From positions 19,824 through 83,823 of the forward strand of contig CALJGV010000024.1 in the NCBI GenBank assembly GCA_938075305.1: a DNA stretch of 64,000 nt. Reading direction: 5' to 3'. The DNA is from an uncultured bacterium (GTDB lineage: Bacteria > Planctomycetota > UBA1135 > GCA-002686595). Shown here piece by piece: positions 43,374 through 51,632 of the stretch. The stretch's first letter is position 1. Every line of letters starts with the position of its first letter. The translations under genes were made by a program, and so were the position numbers. The notes beneath the pieces are model-generated. The model was not told where the DNA came from, ran no database searches, and saw only the letters and a program-made list of their open reading frames with translations.

Positions 43374-44675
43374 ATGACCGCGGCCAGCTCGACCTCCAGA
43401 CCTCGCGGGCTCTCCCGCGAGCCGTTCCGCGCGGCCCCCCGGGGCCGGCGTGGGGTGGTCGTGCTGTTCTTCGCGTTCTTCTTCATCGCGTTCCTCGGCC
43501 TCTGTGCGGTCGTGGTGGACCTCGGGATCGCCCGCACCACCCAGCTCCAGATGCAGACCAGCGCCGACGTGGCGGCGCTCGAGGGGCTCTCCGGCCGCGA
43601 CGCGCCGGTCCCCGACCCCGACCAGCAGCGACGCCAGACCGCTTCCCTCTTGGCCCAGCTCGTGTTCGACGAGGACCTCGACCCTGCCACGGGTCCGGAC
43701 CAGTACCGACTCGGCGCCGGCCTCGTCCTGGGGACAGGGGTCAGCGGGGTGAACGACCCCACGGGCGGCGTGCTCGACCCGGGGGCCCCCTGGATCCCCT
43801 CCCTCCAGCTCAACGTGGCCTCGAACCTCCAAAACGGAGACCTGGTCGCGGGCGCGTTCACCGCCCTGGATCCCACCGACCCCTCCAGGGTCGACTGGCA
43901 CGACGAGTCCTCCGACTACTCGAGGCTCGACTTCAGCCCGGAGGGCCGCGGGACGGCGTTCCTCGCGCGGCTGCGCAGGACACGGCCCAACCAACCCCTC
44001 GACCGGGTCGCCGGCGTCAGCTCCGCGGGCCCGACCCTTCCCTACCTGTTCGGCCTCGGCTCCGCGGCGCTCGGCACCCCCGACCCGGCCGCCTACGACC
44101 CGCGCCGGGACGGCATCACGGTCCGGGCCGCAGCCATCGCCGACGCCCGCCCCGTGACCGCCGCGGGGCTGGCCCGTCCGGGCCTCCCCGGGCTCGCACC
44201 CCTGGCGACGGGCGCGACGGGTTCAGAGGTGCGCTGGCTGTCCTTCGACGCGGCAGCGTGGGCCGCCGTTCCCGTGGGTGGCCCCTTCACCGCCGTGCTC
44301 GATGGGAGCGGCGCCATCAGCGGGACCGCCGCAGGCCTCGGCCTCGCAGGCACGCCGCGCCTGGGCGCGCTCGCGTTCGAGGGGCCCGTGCTCATCCCTG
44401 GTGCGCCCTCGCCCGAGCTTGACGGGCTCGCCTACGCCTCCCTCCACACGCGTGAACAGGCGAGCCGGTCCCCGCAGATCCGAGGCTTCGTCGCGGTTCA
44501 GATCGACGCGGCGATCGTGGAGGCGGGTCCGACCCTCCGGGTTGTCGGGATCAAGCTCGACGACACCGTCGCGCCCGCCAACGCCACGGCCCAACCCAGC
44601 GCTGCGTTCGCCCCCTCGACCCCGCCCGTGGCCCCCAACGACGCCCGACTGCTCGCCCCAGTCCTCGTGCGCTGA
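43374..44675 (+). CDS. tadG: TadG-like pilus assembly protein
   Basis: The product has 433 residues. The N terminus RRGVVVLFFAFFFIAFLGLCAVVVDLGIARTTQLQMQTSADVAALEGL is the TadE/TadG-like (pilus-assembly Flp-type) motif that anchors these proteins in the inner membrane. The remaining roughly 370 residues are extracytoplasmic, beta-rich and Ala/Pro/Gly-rich. No von Willebrand A domain, common in TadG, can be seen. The gene starts 4 nt after the CpaB stop. It probably acts in pilus assembly or anchoring. Confidence 0.82.
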   Translation: MTAASSTSRPRGLSREPFRAAPRGRRGVVVLFFAFFFIAFLGLCAVVVDLGIARTTQLQMQTSADVAALEGLSGRDAPVPDPDQQRRQTASLLAQLVFDEDLDPATGPDQYRLGAGLVLGTGVSGVNDPTGGVLDPGAPWIPSLQLNVASNLQNGDLVAGAFTALDPTDPSRVDWHDESSDYSRLDFSPEGRGTAFLARLRRTRPNQPLDRVAGVSSAGPTLPYLFGLGSAALGTPDPAAYDPRRDGITVRAAAIADARPVTAAGLARPGLPGLAPLATGATGSEVRWLSFDAAAWAAVPVGGPFTAVLDGSGAISGTAAGLGLAGTPRLGALAFEGPVLIPGAPSPELDGLAYASLHTREQASRSPQIRGFVAVQIDAAIVEAGPTLRVVGIKLDDTVAPANATAQPSAAFAPSTPPVAPNDARLLAPVLVR

Positions 44676-44713
44676 GCCGCTCCCTCCCTCTCCCACCCCA
44701 CAGAATCCAAGCC

Positions 44714-45964
44714 GTGCAGCGCACCATCCAAACGCTCATCCTCACCCACGATCCGGGCTTGGTGACCGAGTTCACGGCGGCCACCGACGACATCGGCGAC
44801 GATGTGCGCATCGTCCTCCACGTCGAGGAGGACGAGCGCCGGGCGATCCGTCACGCCACCGAGCGACCGGTGGACCTCCTCATCGTGGAGCTCGGCCAGG
44901 ACATCCGTCAGGCGAAGCGACTCGCGGAGGAGCTGCGCGGCGTGGACCACCCGCCCGTGCTGGTGGCCACCTACCGTCGACAGGAGTTCGACGGGGAGGG
45001 GGCCCTGAGCGCCGGGCTCGTCGAGCTCCTGCGGTCGGGCCTGCGCGACTTCCTCAGCCGGCCACTGTCGCGACCCGAGGTGAGCGAGCTCATCGAGCGG
45101 GAGATCCTCGCCAGGAAGGAGCAGACCCCACGGAGCGTGGGCAAGGTGCTCTCCTTCGTGGGCAGCAAGGGCGGCGTGGGGAAGTCGACCGTGGGCATCA
45201 ACACCGCCGTGGGGCTCAGCCGCTCCGGCTCGGTCCTCCTGGTGGACGCGTCGATCCAGCATGGTGTCGCCGCCGACCTCCTTGGGCTCACCCCTGAGGC
45301 CAGCCTCGCCGACGCCGCCCGAGAGGTGGATCGCCTCGACGAACGGCTCCTCGCTGGCCTTGTGACGGAGCACTCGTCGGGGCTGCACCTGCTGCCGGCC
45401 CCCTCCAACGCGATCGACGCCGCGGCAGTGGATGAGGCGGTGATCACTCGGGTCATCTCGGTGGCACGCCGGGCCTACGACTTCGTCGTGGTGGACACCT
45501 TCCCGCTGCTCGACAGCGTGACCCTCGCCATCCTCGACCTCTCCCACCTGACGTTCACGGTCCTCAACGACTCCGGTCCGACCATCAACGGGTCCGCCGA
45601 GCTCCTCCGAGTCCTGGAGCGCGTCGGGGTCGAGCGGGCCCGCTCCCGCGTCATCCTCAACCGCACCCACCCCGGCCGCGGCCTGGGGATCACGCCCACG
45701 GACGTGGCGACGCGCCTCGACCGGCCCGTGGACCACGTGGTGCCCTACTCCAGGTCCGTCCTCTCCGCCGCGAACTCCGGCAAGCCAAGGTTCATCTCCC
45801 TCAACCGGATGGGCGCGTGGCAACGGGCGATCAACCGGGTGGTCAAGGACGCCATCACGGCCACCATCTCGCCGGAGAACAAGCCGGCGCCCACGGAGCT
45901 CCAGCCGGACCGCTCTCGGATCCAGGCAGCCACCACGGGAGGCGTTGAACATGGAGCGCAATGA
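44714..45964 (+). CDS. cpaE: Tad pilus localisation ATPase CpaE/TadZ (MinD/ParA-like)
   Basis: The product has 416 residues from a GTG. Residues 1-130 look like the atypical receiver domain of TadZ/CpaE (IQTLILTHDPGLVTEFTAATDDI, VDLLIVELGQDIRQAKRLAEELR, LRSGLRDFLSRPLSRPEV). The ATPase domain starts with the deviant Walker A GSKGGVGKST (150-159) and continues with VLLVDASIQHGVAADLLGL and YDFVVVDTFPLLDSVTLAIL. TadZ places the secretion machine at the pole or a fixed site. The end overlaps the cpaF start by 14 nt. Confidence 0.9.
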   Translation: MQRTIQTLILTHDPGLVTEFTAATDDIGDDVRIVLHVEEDERRAIRHATERPVDLLIVELGQDIRQAKRLAEELRGVDHPPVLVATYRRQEFDGEGALSAGLVELLRSGLRDFLSRPLSRPEVSELIEREILARKEQTPRSVGKVLSFVGSKGGVGKSTVGINTAVGLSRSGSVLLVDASIQHGVAADLLGLTPEASLADAAREVDRLDERLLAGLVTEHSSGLHLLPAPSNAIDAAAVDEAVITRVISVARRAYDFVVVDTFPLLDSVTLAILDLSHLTFTVLNDSGPTINGSAELLRVLERVGVERARSRVILNRTHPGRGLGITPTDVATRLDRPVDHVVPYSRSVLSAANSGKPRFISLNRMGAWQRAINRVVKDAITATISPENKPAPTELQPDRSRIQAATTGGVEHGAQ

Positions 45965-47360
45965 CATCCTCGACGTGCGCTCTCTGTTCCTGCGCCCACG
46001 CCCGCAGGACAACGCCGTCACCCAGCGAACCACCGGACCGAACCGGGGGGCCACGACGCCGGAGACGGCGCCCCGTCAGGACGACTACACCGCGCTCAAG
46101 GCGGACCTCCACGCCCGGATGATCTCCGAGCTCCAGGAGGACGGGCTCCTCGGCCTCGGCCCCGACGAACTGGAGTCAGCGGTGAACGCCTGGGTGGAGG
46201 AGCTCCTCCAGACGGAGTCTCTGCCCCTCAACCAGTCCGAGCAGCAGCAGCTCGCCCGTGAGCTCAGCGAGGAGGCCACGGGCCTCGGCCCCCTGAGCCC
46301 GCTGCTCCTCGACCCGGCGATCACGGACATCCTCGTGAACCGCTTCGACCAGGTCTTCGTCGAGCGCTTCGGGCGCCTCCAGCAGGTCAACGTACGCTTC
46401 GCGAACAACGAGCACCTGCACCGCATGATCGAGCGCCTGGCCGTCTCGGCGGGGCGGCGCATCGACCAGTCCTCCCCCATGGTCGACCTGCGGCTCGCCG
46501 ACGGCAGTCGAATGAACGCGACGATTCCCCCCGTGAGCATCGACGGGCCGACGCTGTCCATCCGCCGCTTCGGCCGTAACCGACTGCGCTCGGTGGACGT
46601 ACTCAAGCTACGCATGCTCAACGAGGCCATGTGGACGCTCCTGTCCACCGCGGTCCGGTCGCGGCAGAACGTGCTCCTCTCCGGCGGCACGGGCGCCGGC
46701 AAGTCGACGCTCCTCGGGATCCTCGCCGAGGCGATCCCCGAGGACGAGCGGGTCGTCACCATCGAGGACACAGCCGAGCTCACCCTGGACCAGGAGCACG
46801 TGGTCCGCCTGGAGACCCGCCCTCCGAACGCCGAGGGCAGCGGCACCCTCACCGCACGCGACCTGCTCATCAACAGCCTGCGCATGCGTCCCTCCCGCAT
46901 CATCCTGGGCGAGGTCCGCTCGGGCGAGGCCCTGGACATGCTCCAGGCCATGAACACCGGACACGAGGGGGGCCTTTGCACGGTCCACGCCAACTCGACC
47001 CGCGACGCCCTCGCGCGACTGGAGACCATGGTGCTCATGGCAGGTGCCGACCTCCCGTCGAGGGCCATTCGCGAGCAGATCACCTCCGCGCTGGACCTCG
47101 TGGTCCACGTGCGCCGCTACGAGGACGGGGTCCGCCGCATCGCGTCGATCTCCGAGGTGACCGGCCTGGAGGCGGGCACCCCGCTCCTGCAGGACCTGTT
47201 CGTCTATCGAACCCAGGGGTCCAAGGATGGCCGCCTGGTGGGCAGCTTCGAGGCCACCGGCATCGTCCCGCGCTTCATCCACACCCTGCGTGCAGCGGGC
47301 GAGGACATCCCACTGGAGATCTTCTCCGAGCCGACCGGAGAGCCCCGCGGCAACCCCTAG
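45951..47360 (+). CDS. cpaF: Tad pilus secretion ATPase CpaF/TadA
   Basis: The product has 469 residues. The ATG at 45951 is preferred to an in-frame TTG two codons upstream because a GGGAGG lies 9 nt before it. The N-terminal domain (LGPLSPLLLDPAITDILVNRFDQVFVERFGRLQQV) and the RecA-like domain are complete: Walker A SGGTGAGKSTLL (about 243-254), the Asp box VVTIEDTAEL, Walker B RIILGEVRSGEALDMLQAMNTGH and the His box GGLCTVHANSTRDALARLE. It powers Flp polymerisation from the cytoplasmic face. It is followed by the TadB gene 13 nt later. Confidence 0.95.
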   Translation: MERNDILDVRSLFLRPRPQDNAVTQRTTGPNRGATTPETAPRQDDYTALKADLHARMISELQEDGLLGLGPDELESAVNAWVEELLQTESLPLNQSEQQQLARELSEEATGLGPLSPLLLDPAITDILVNRFDQVFVERFGRLQQVNVRFANNEHLHRMIERLAVSAGRRIDQSSPMVDLRLADGSRMNATIPPVSIDGPTLSIRRFGRNRLRSVDVLKLRMLNEAMWTLLSTAVRSRQNVLLSGGTGAGKSTLLGILAEAIPEDERVVTIEDTAELTLDQEHVVRLETRPPNAEGSGTLTARDLLINSLRMRPSRIILGEVRSGEALDMLQAMNTGHEGGLCTVHANSTRDALARLETMVLMAGADLPSRAIREQITSALDLVVHVRRYEDGVRRIASISEVTGLEAGTPLLQDLFVYRTQGSKDGRLVGSFEATGIVPRFIHTLRAAGEDIPLEIFSEPTGEPRGNP

Positions 47361-47373
47361 GCCCGAAGGCGCC

Positions 47374-48186
47374 ATGCTGGACCTGCTCCTGATCCTCACC
47401 ATCGCCGTCCTCATCGGCGCGCTGATCTACTTCCTCCGCGGTGGAAGCGGTGAAGGCAGTGCGTCAGGCCGCCCTTCGCAAGGTCCCGATCGCGCCAGGA
47501 CCAGGGCCCTCATCAGCCTCGCCGCTGTCCCGGCGGCGGCCCTGGTCGGGCTCGCAGCTGGCCTCCCGTCCATCATCGCAGGGGCCGTGGGCTTCTTCGC
47601 AGGTGTCGGCTGCCACGTGGCGCTGAACACCCACGCGTCGCGGCGGGACGTGGCCCTTGAGATGGACCTGGCCTCCGCCCTCGACCTGGTGGTGGCGTCC
47701 TTGCGAGCGGGGGCGGCGCTGGTGGACAGCCTGAACACCGCGGCCAAGGAGAGCCGCGGCCGCACCGCGGGGATCCTCGAGGAGATCTGCGACCGCATCC
47801 GGATCGGCGACCCGCCCTCGGCGGTGATGTTCGACATCGTCGACCGCTACCCCCAGGAGGGCGTCCGGCTCTTCGCCTTCACCCTCGCGTCCCACTTCAA
47901 CAGCGGCGGCAGCATCGCCCAGTCCCTCAGCGAGGTCGCCCGCACGATCCGCGACCGGGTGGACGTCATCCGCCGCTCAGGCTCACAGGCCGTGGAGACC
48001 CAGGCTTCCGTGGCCGGCATCCTCGCCATCACCTACGGCCTCGCCTTCCTGATGTGGAAGCAGTACCCGGACCGGGTGGAGGGCTTCCTCTCCAATGACC
48101 TGGGCCTCTCCGCGGTGGGGCTGTCCGTCTTCCTCCAGGCCGTCGGCGTGGCCTGGATCTCGCGCACCATCCAGGTGGAGGTCTGA
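47374..48186 (+). CDS. tadB: Tad pilus inner-membrane platform protein TadB
   Basis: The product has 270 residues. Hydrophobic N-terminal helices (LLLILTIAVLIGALIYFL, ALISLAAVPAAALVGLAAG, IAGAVGFFAGVGCHVAL) precede a GspF-type domain (MDLASALDLVVASLRAGAALVDSLNTAAKES...FAFTLASHFNSGGSIAQSLSEVARTIRDR). Two C-terminal helices end the protein. It pairs with TadC to form the platform on which CpaF acts. The ATG at 47374 lies 13 nt after cpaF, and the TadC gene starts 2 nt after the stop. Confidence 0.9.
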   Translation: MLDLLLILTIAVLIGALIYFLRGGSGEGSASGRPSQGPDRARTRALISLAAVPAAALVGLAAGLPSIIAGAVGFFAGVGCHVALNTHASRRDVALEMDLASALDLVVASLRAGAALVDSLNTAAKESRGRTAGILEEICDRIRIGDPPSAVMFDIVDRYPQEGVRLFAFTLASHFNSGGSIAQSLSEVARTIRDRVDVIRRSGSQAVETQASVAGILAITYGLAFLMWKQYPDRVEGFLSNDLGLSAVGLSVFLQAVGVAWISRTIQVEV

Positions 48187-48188
48187 CC

Positions 48189-49154
48189 GTGCAGCACCTC
48201 CCCATGGCAGCCCTCGACCCCGTGGCCCAAAGGCCCCTGCTCTTCGCGGTGAGCGCTGGCGGCTTGCTGCTCGTGACTCTCTACCTCCGCCACACCCGGC
48301 GGCGCCGTCGCGTCACGTCACTCCTCTTCCGGGAGGCCACGTCCACGGCCGCCGCCGCGCCCACCAACGGGCCCACCGTCGGGCTCACCGCGGGGGCGGG
48401 CGCGCTGAGGCGCTGGCTCATCCGTGCCGGTATGACCGACCCGGAGGCCCCGTCGCGCTTCGTGCTCCTGATGCTCGGCGCCGCGCTCACGTCAGCCTTC
48501 CTGGCCCTGATGCTGGACGCCTCCGGCTTCACAGACACTGCGGTCGAGTGGCTGGAGGGCGTGCCCGGCGGGTTCGCCACCATCTTCATTCCCGTCATGC
48601 GGGCGGCGACCTGGCTGGTCGCCGTCCTGGTGGTGATGCTCCCCGTGGTGCGGGTCCGGCGGCAACGACAGCGCCGCGTGGACGAGGTCGAGCGAGACAT
48701 GCCGACGGTGCTCAGCCTCCTGGCGAGCCTCGTCGAGTCCGGCATGGGATTCGACGCGGCCGTGCAGCGGGTCGAGCAAGCCCTGGGGCAGGAGCGAGTG
48801 CTGGCCGTCGAGTTCGGCCGCATGCGCTCCGCCACCATGGCCGGCGTCCCCCGCGCCACCGCGATCCGGTCGGTGGCCCAGGAGCTCGACGTCCCCTCCC
48901 TCCTCGCCTTCAGCTCCGCCCTGATCCACGCGGAGAGCCAGGGGGCAAGCCTGGGCTCGACCCTCCGTCGGCAGGCGACGGACCTCTGGGCGCGCCGCCG
49001 CGAGGAGGCCATCCAGCGGGCTCAGGTCCTCCCCACCAAGCTCGCCTTCCCCCTCGTCATCTGCTTCCTCCCCGGCGTCTTCGTGTGGACCTTCGGCCCC
49101 GCCGTCGCCGAGTTCGTTCGCCTCGCTGGCTCCGCCCTGACAGGGCAACCTTGA
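48189..49154 (+). CDS. tadC: Tad pilus inner-membrane platform protein TadC
   Basis: The product has 321 residues from a GTG 2 nt after tadB. Membrane helices at the N terminus and middle flank a GspF-type domain (VDEVERDMPTVLSLLASLVESGMGFDAAVQRVEQAL...ELDVPSLLAFSSALIHAESQGASLGSTLRRQATDLWARRREEAIQRAQVLPTKLAFPLVICFLPGVFVWTFGPAV). This LP-KL-FPL--C-LP end is typical of TadC. It forms the inner-membrane platform with TadB. Confidence 0.9.
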   Translation: MQHLPMAALDPVAQRPLLFAVSAGGLLLVTLYLRHTRRRRRVTSLLFREATSTAAAAPTNGPTVGLTAGAGALRRWLIRAGMTDPEAPSRFVLLMLGAALTSAFLALMLDASGFTDTAVEWLEGVPGGFATIFIPVMRAATWLVAVLVVMLPVVRVRRQRQRRVDEVERDMPTVLSLLASLVESGMGFDAAVQRVEQALGQERVLAVEFGRMRSATMAGVPRATAIRSVAQELDVPSLLAFSSALIHAESQGASLGSTLRRQATDLWARRREEAIQRAQVLPTKLAFPLVICFLPGVFVWTFGPAVAEFVRLAGSALTGQP

Positions 49155-49168
49155 TCCGGTCCGTACCT

Positions 49169-49840
49169 ATGCCTCGATCGACCCCCTCCCTCCCGGCGCT
49201 CATCGCGGGCCTCTTGCTCGGCGCCCAGCTCACGGGCTGCGTGACGCCGCCCCTCAACGAGCTTCCGTCCGCGGACGAGCAGCTCGACCAGCTGCTGGAG
49301 TCCACGGACGCGCCAGCCCCGGCGCTCGCGCGGGACCTGCGCTCCCTGAGCCTCCAGCAGCCCGAGCACGTCCCGACCCTGATCGCTGACGCGGCGCTGT
49401 CCATCGAGACCGGCCGCTCCGACCGGGCGGTTTCGCTCCTGGACATGGCGCTGAAGGCCGAGCCCGACAACGTGGACGCCGTCCAGCTCTCGGTTCAGGT
49501 CGCCGCCCGCAGCGGCGACCTCGCGGGGGCCCACCGCCGCGTCGAGGCCGCCCTCCGGACCCGCCCGGACGCCCCGGGCCTCCACGAGGCCCACGCCGCT
49601 CTGCTCTTCGTGGAAGAGCGCTATCCCGAGGCCCTCGAGGCCCTCGACCGGGCCGACGCCCTCGCCGGCGAGGCCTCCTGGCGAAGCCATTACCACCGAG
49701 GACTGATCGCGGAGGACCTCGGGGAACTCGAGGACGCCGAGCGGCATTACCGCTTGTGTCAGGACCTGGAGCCTTCCTTCGAGCCGGCCGCTCGCCGCCT
49801 CCGCTGGATCCTGGCGCAGGCCTCCCTCGAGGACGGCTGA
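49169..49840 (+). CDS. tadD: TadD-like TPR lipoprotein
   Basis: The product has 223 residues. A lipoprotein signal (SLPALIAGLLLGAQLTGC, lipobox LTGC) sets the start at 49169. About four TPR-like helical pairs follow (PTLIADAALSIETGRSDRAVSLLDMALKAEPDN, VDAVQLSVQVAARSGDLAGAHRRVEAALRTRPDA, LHEAHAALLFVEERYPEALEALDRADAL, SHYHRGLIAEDLGELEDAERHYRLCQDLEPSFEPA). In Tad systems TadD is the pilotin-like lipoprotein that supports secretin assembly. It closes the pilus operon. Confidence 0.85.
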   Translation: MPRSTPSLPALIAGLLLGAQLTGCVTPPLNELPSADEQLDQLLESTDAPAPALARDLRSLSLQQPEHVPTLIADAALSIETGRSDRAVSLLDMALKAEPDNVDAVQLSVQVAARSGDLAGAHRRVEAALRTRPDAPGLHEAHAALLFVEERYPEALEALDRADALAGEASWRSHYHRGLIAEDLGELEDAERHYRLCQDLEPSFEPAARRLRWILAQASLEDG

Positions 49841-49865
49841 GGGGACCAGATTTCACCACCGCACC

Positions 49866-50366
49866 ATGCAGCTCTCATCCCACATCGCGGACCGCCTCGG
49901 CGTCCTGGCCGCCGGAACCTGTGCGGTTCACTGCATGGCCGCGCCCGTCATCCTGGCCTTCGCTCCGCTCGTCGGTGGCGTGTGGACCTCCCCGGCGACG
50001 CACTGGGTGTTCGCCGCGGTCTCCCTGCCCGCGGCGCTCTCGCTGCTGCGCCGCAACATGCGCCGACTGTCTCCACGCTCACGCGGGATCCTCACCACCC
50101 TGGCCTCGGTGGGCTCCCTGCTCATTCTCCTGGGCCTCGCGGTCCCCGGGACGGCGTGGGCGCAAACCGTGGGCCTCAACATGCCCTGCCCCGACTGGCT
50201 CTCGGTCCAGGAGTCCACTGGATGCGTCGACGAGTGCTGCGCATCGGTCCGCGAGTCGAGCCTCTTCGTGCCCCTGGCGAGCCTGCTCACCATGGCGGGC
50301 GGGGTACTGCTGGTCACCGCGCACGTGACTGCCCTGCGCAGCACCCCCTGCTGCGACGAGGCCTGA
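49866..50366 (+). CDS. MerC domain-containing membrane protein
   Basis: The product has 166 residues. DRLGVLAAGTCAVHCMAAPVILAFAPL is the MerC-domain signature, with Cys19 and Cys23 at the first membrane helix. Four helices follow in all. A Cys-rich loop (MPCPDW...STGCVDECCASV) and a C-terminal PCCDEA add further possible metal ligands not found in plain MerC. MerC of mercury operons imports Hg(II), but chromosomal relatives without merR or merA, like this one, have no proven metal. It lies 25 nt after tadD and may be co-transcribed by chance. Confidence 0.82.
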   Translation: MQLSSHIADRLGVLAAGTCAVHCMAAPVILAFAPLVGGVWTSPATHWVFAAVSLPAALSLLRRNMRRLSPRSRGILTTLASVGSLLILLGLAVPGTAWAQTVGLNMPCPDWLSVQESTGCVDECCASVRESSLFVPLASLLTMAGGVLLVTAHVTALRSTPCCDEA

Positions 50367-50491
50367 GCCCGGGCCGTCTCCGGGGGCCAATGGAGCCCCT
50401 CCCGCCGGGAGCGTCACCGGCCTCGGCCCCGGGGACGGGCCTGGTCGAAGGGGAGCTCCAGGGCGTGCGCACCCGGGACCCGCTGGCCCCC

Positions 50492-51364
50492 TCAGGCCAC
50501 CCCGTCGGGGTCGCCCGAGAGCCACTCGTCGGGGTCGTGCCGATCATCGGCGCCCGCGAGCAGGCCGACGAGCTGGCGCCAGGACACCAGCGAGTGGCCA
50601 CGCGCCCTCAGCCGGGTGAAGGCCGCGCTGTCGGGCCAGCGCCAGTAGGCGCCGGCCTCTCCATCCTGGGCCGTCGCGGCCAGCGTCCCGCCCTCGAGAC
50701 CCGCGATCACCCGGGGCAGGAGCCGGCCCGCCGCCCGGCAGGTGAGGTAGTAGTTGCGCTGAACGCTGACCCCCGGCGGCACGTCGTAGCTCGCCTTGGC
50801 CAGGACCCCCCCACTGTCCACCGACTCGTCCTCGATGAAGTGCACCGTGGCCCCCGCGCGCCCGCTGCCCTCACTCAGCTCCCAGAAGTAGGGCTGGATC
50901 CCTCGGTAGTCCGGGATCAGGCCCGGGTGAATGTTCACGACCCCGAGACGCGGGACGTCGATCAGCGCCTGTCGGACGATCTGGTGGAAGAGCGTGACCA
51001 CGAGATCCGGACGCTGGGCCCGGATGAAGCCCATGGCGTCCGCGGACATGATGTCCTCGGTGCGGTGGAAGGGGAGGCGGTGGCGGCGCGCGATGGACCG
51101 CAGCCGGCGGAACACCGGGCCCCTCCCCATCAGCTTGGGGAGGGCCGTGATGGCCAGCATGGCGACGCCCTCCACCACCTTCCCGAGGAGGAAGCGCTGG
51201 GAGAGCTTGGGCACGATCCTCTGCACCGTCTCCGACCGGCTCTTACCGCGCAGGACCAGCGGCACCTTGCAGATCGCGATGTGGTCCTCCGGACGGGCGC
51301 GGCGGTGAGTCTCCACGATGTGATTGTGGAGGCTGTACTCGGCCAGGACGTACACGACGCGCAT
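50492..51364 (-). CDS. Formyltransferase family protein
   Basis: The product has 290 residues. The ATG at 51364 begins MRVVYVLAEYSLHNHIVETH; the open frame upstream is not protein-like. The catalytic core of formyl-tetrahydrofolate-dependent transferases is present: VVNIHPGLIPDYRGIQPYFWEL with Asn144 and His146, and FIEDESVDSGGVLAK with Asp183. The usual SLLP is GLIP here. The N-terminal half is diverged from methionyl-tRNA formyltransferase (Fmt), and no Fmt C-terminal tRNA-binding domain is present. Sugar-nucleotide or amino-sugar formylation is therefore a fair guess. Confidence 0.82.
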   Translation of the reverse strand: MRVVYVLAEYSLHNHIVETHRRARPEDHIAICKVPLVLRGKSRSETVQRIVPKLSQRFLLGKVVEGVAMLAITALPKLMGRGPVFRRLRSIARRHRLPFHRTEDIMSADAMGFIRAQRPDLVVTLFHQIVRQALIDVPRLGVVNIHPGLIPDYRGIQPYFWELSEGSGRAGATVHFIEDESVDSGGVLAKASYDVPPGVSVQRNYYLTCRAAGRLLPRVIAGLEGGTLAATAQDGEAGAYWRWPDSAAFTRLRARGHSLVSWRQLVGLLAGADDRHDPDEWLSGDPDGVA

Positions 51365-51632
51365 GGGACGGATGTTGTCATGGGGACCCTCCGCGGGCAA
51401 CGACCCCTGGCACGGGCCCTCTCCACCGCCGGATTCCACCTGGCCTACCGGGGCGACCGGGTCATCTGTCGCACCCTGGGCGCCCCTGGGCCCTGGGCGG
51501 CTCACTGACGGCGCAGGCGGAGACACCGGACCCCGTCCACGGAAGATCTACAGGTTGAAGGCGGGGCGGGCCTGTTCCAGCTTCCGACATAGCTCTCACG
51601 GCCTGCTGGCCCCCACCGTATCGTCCGCGTAG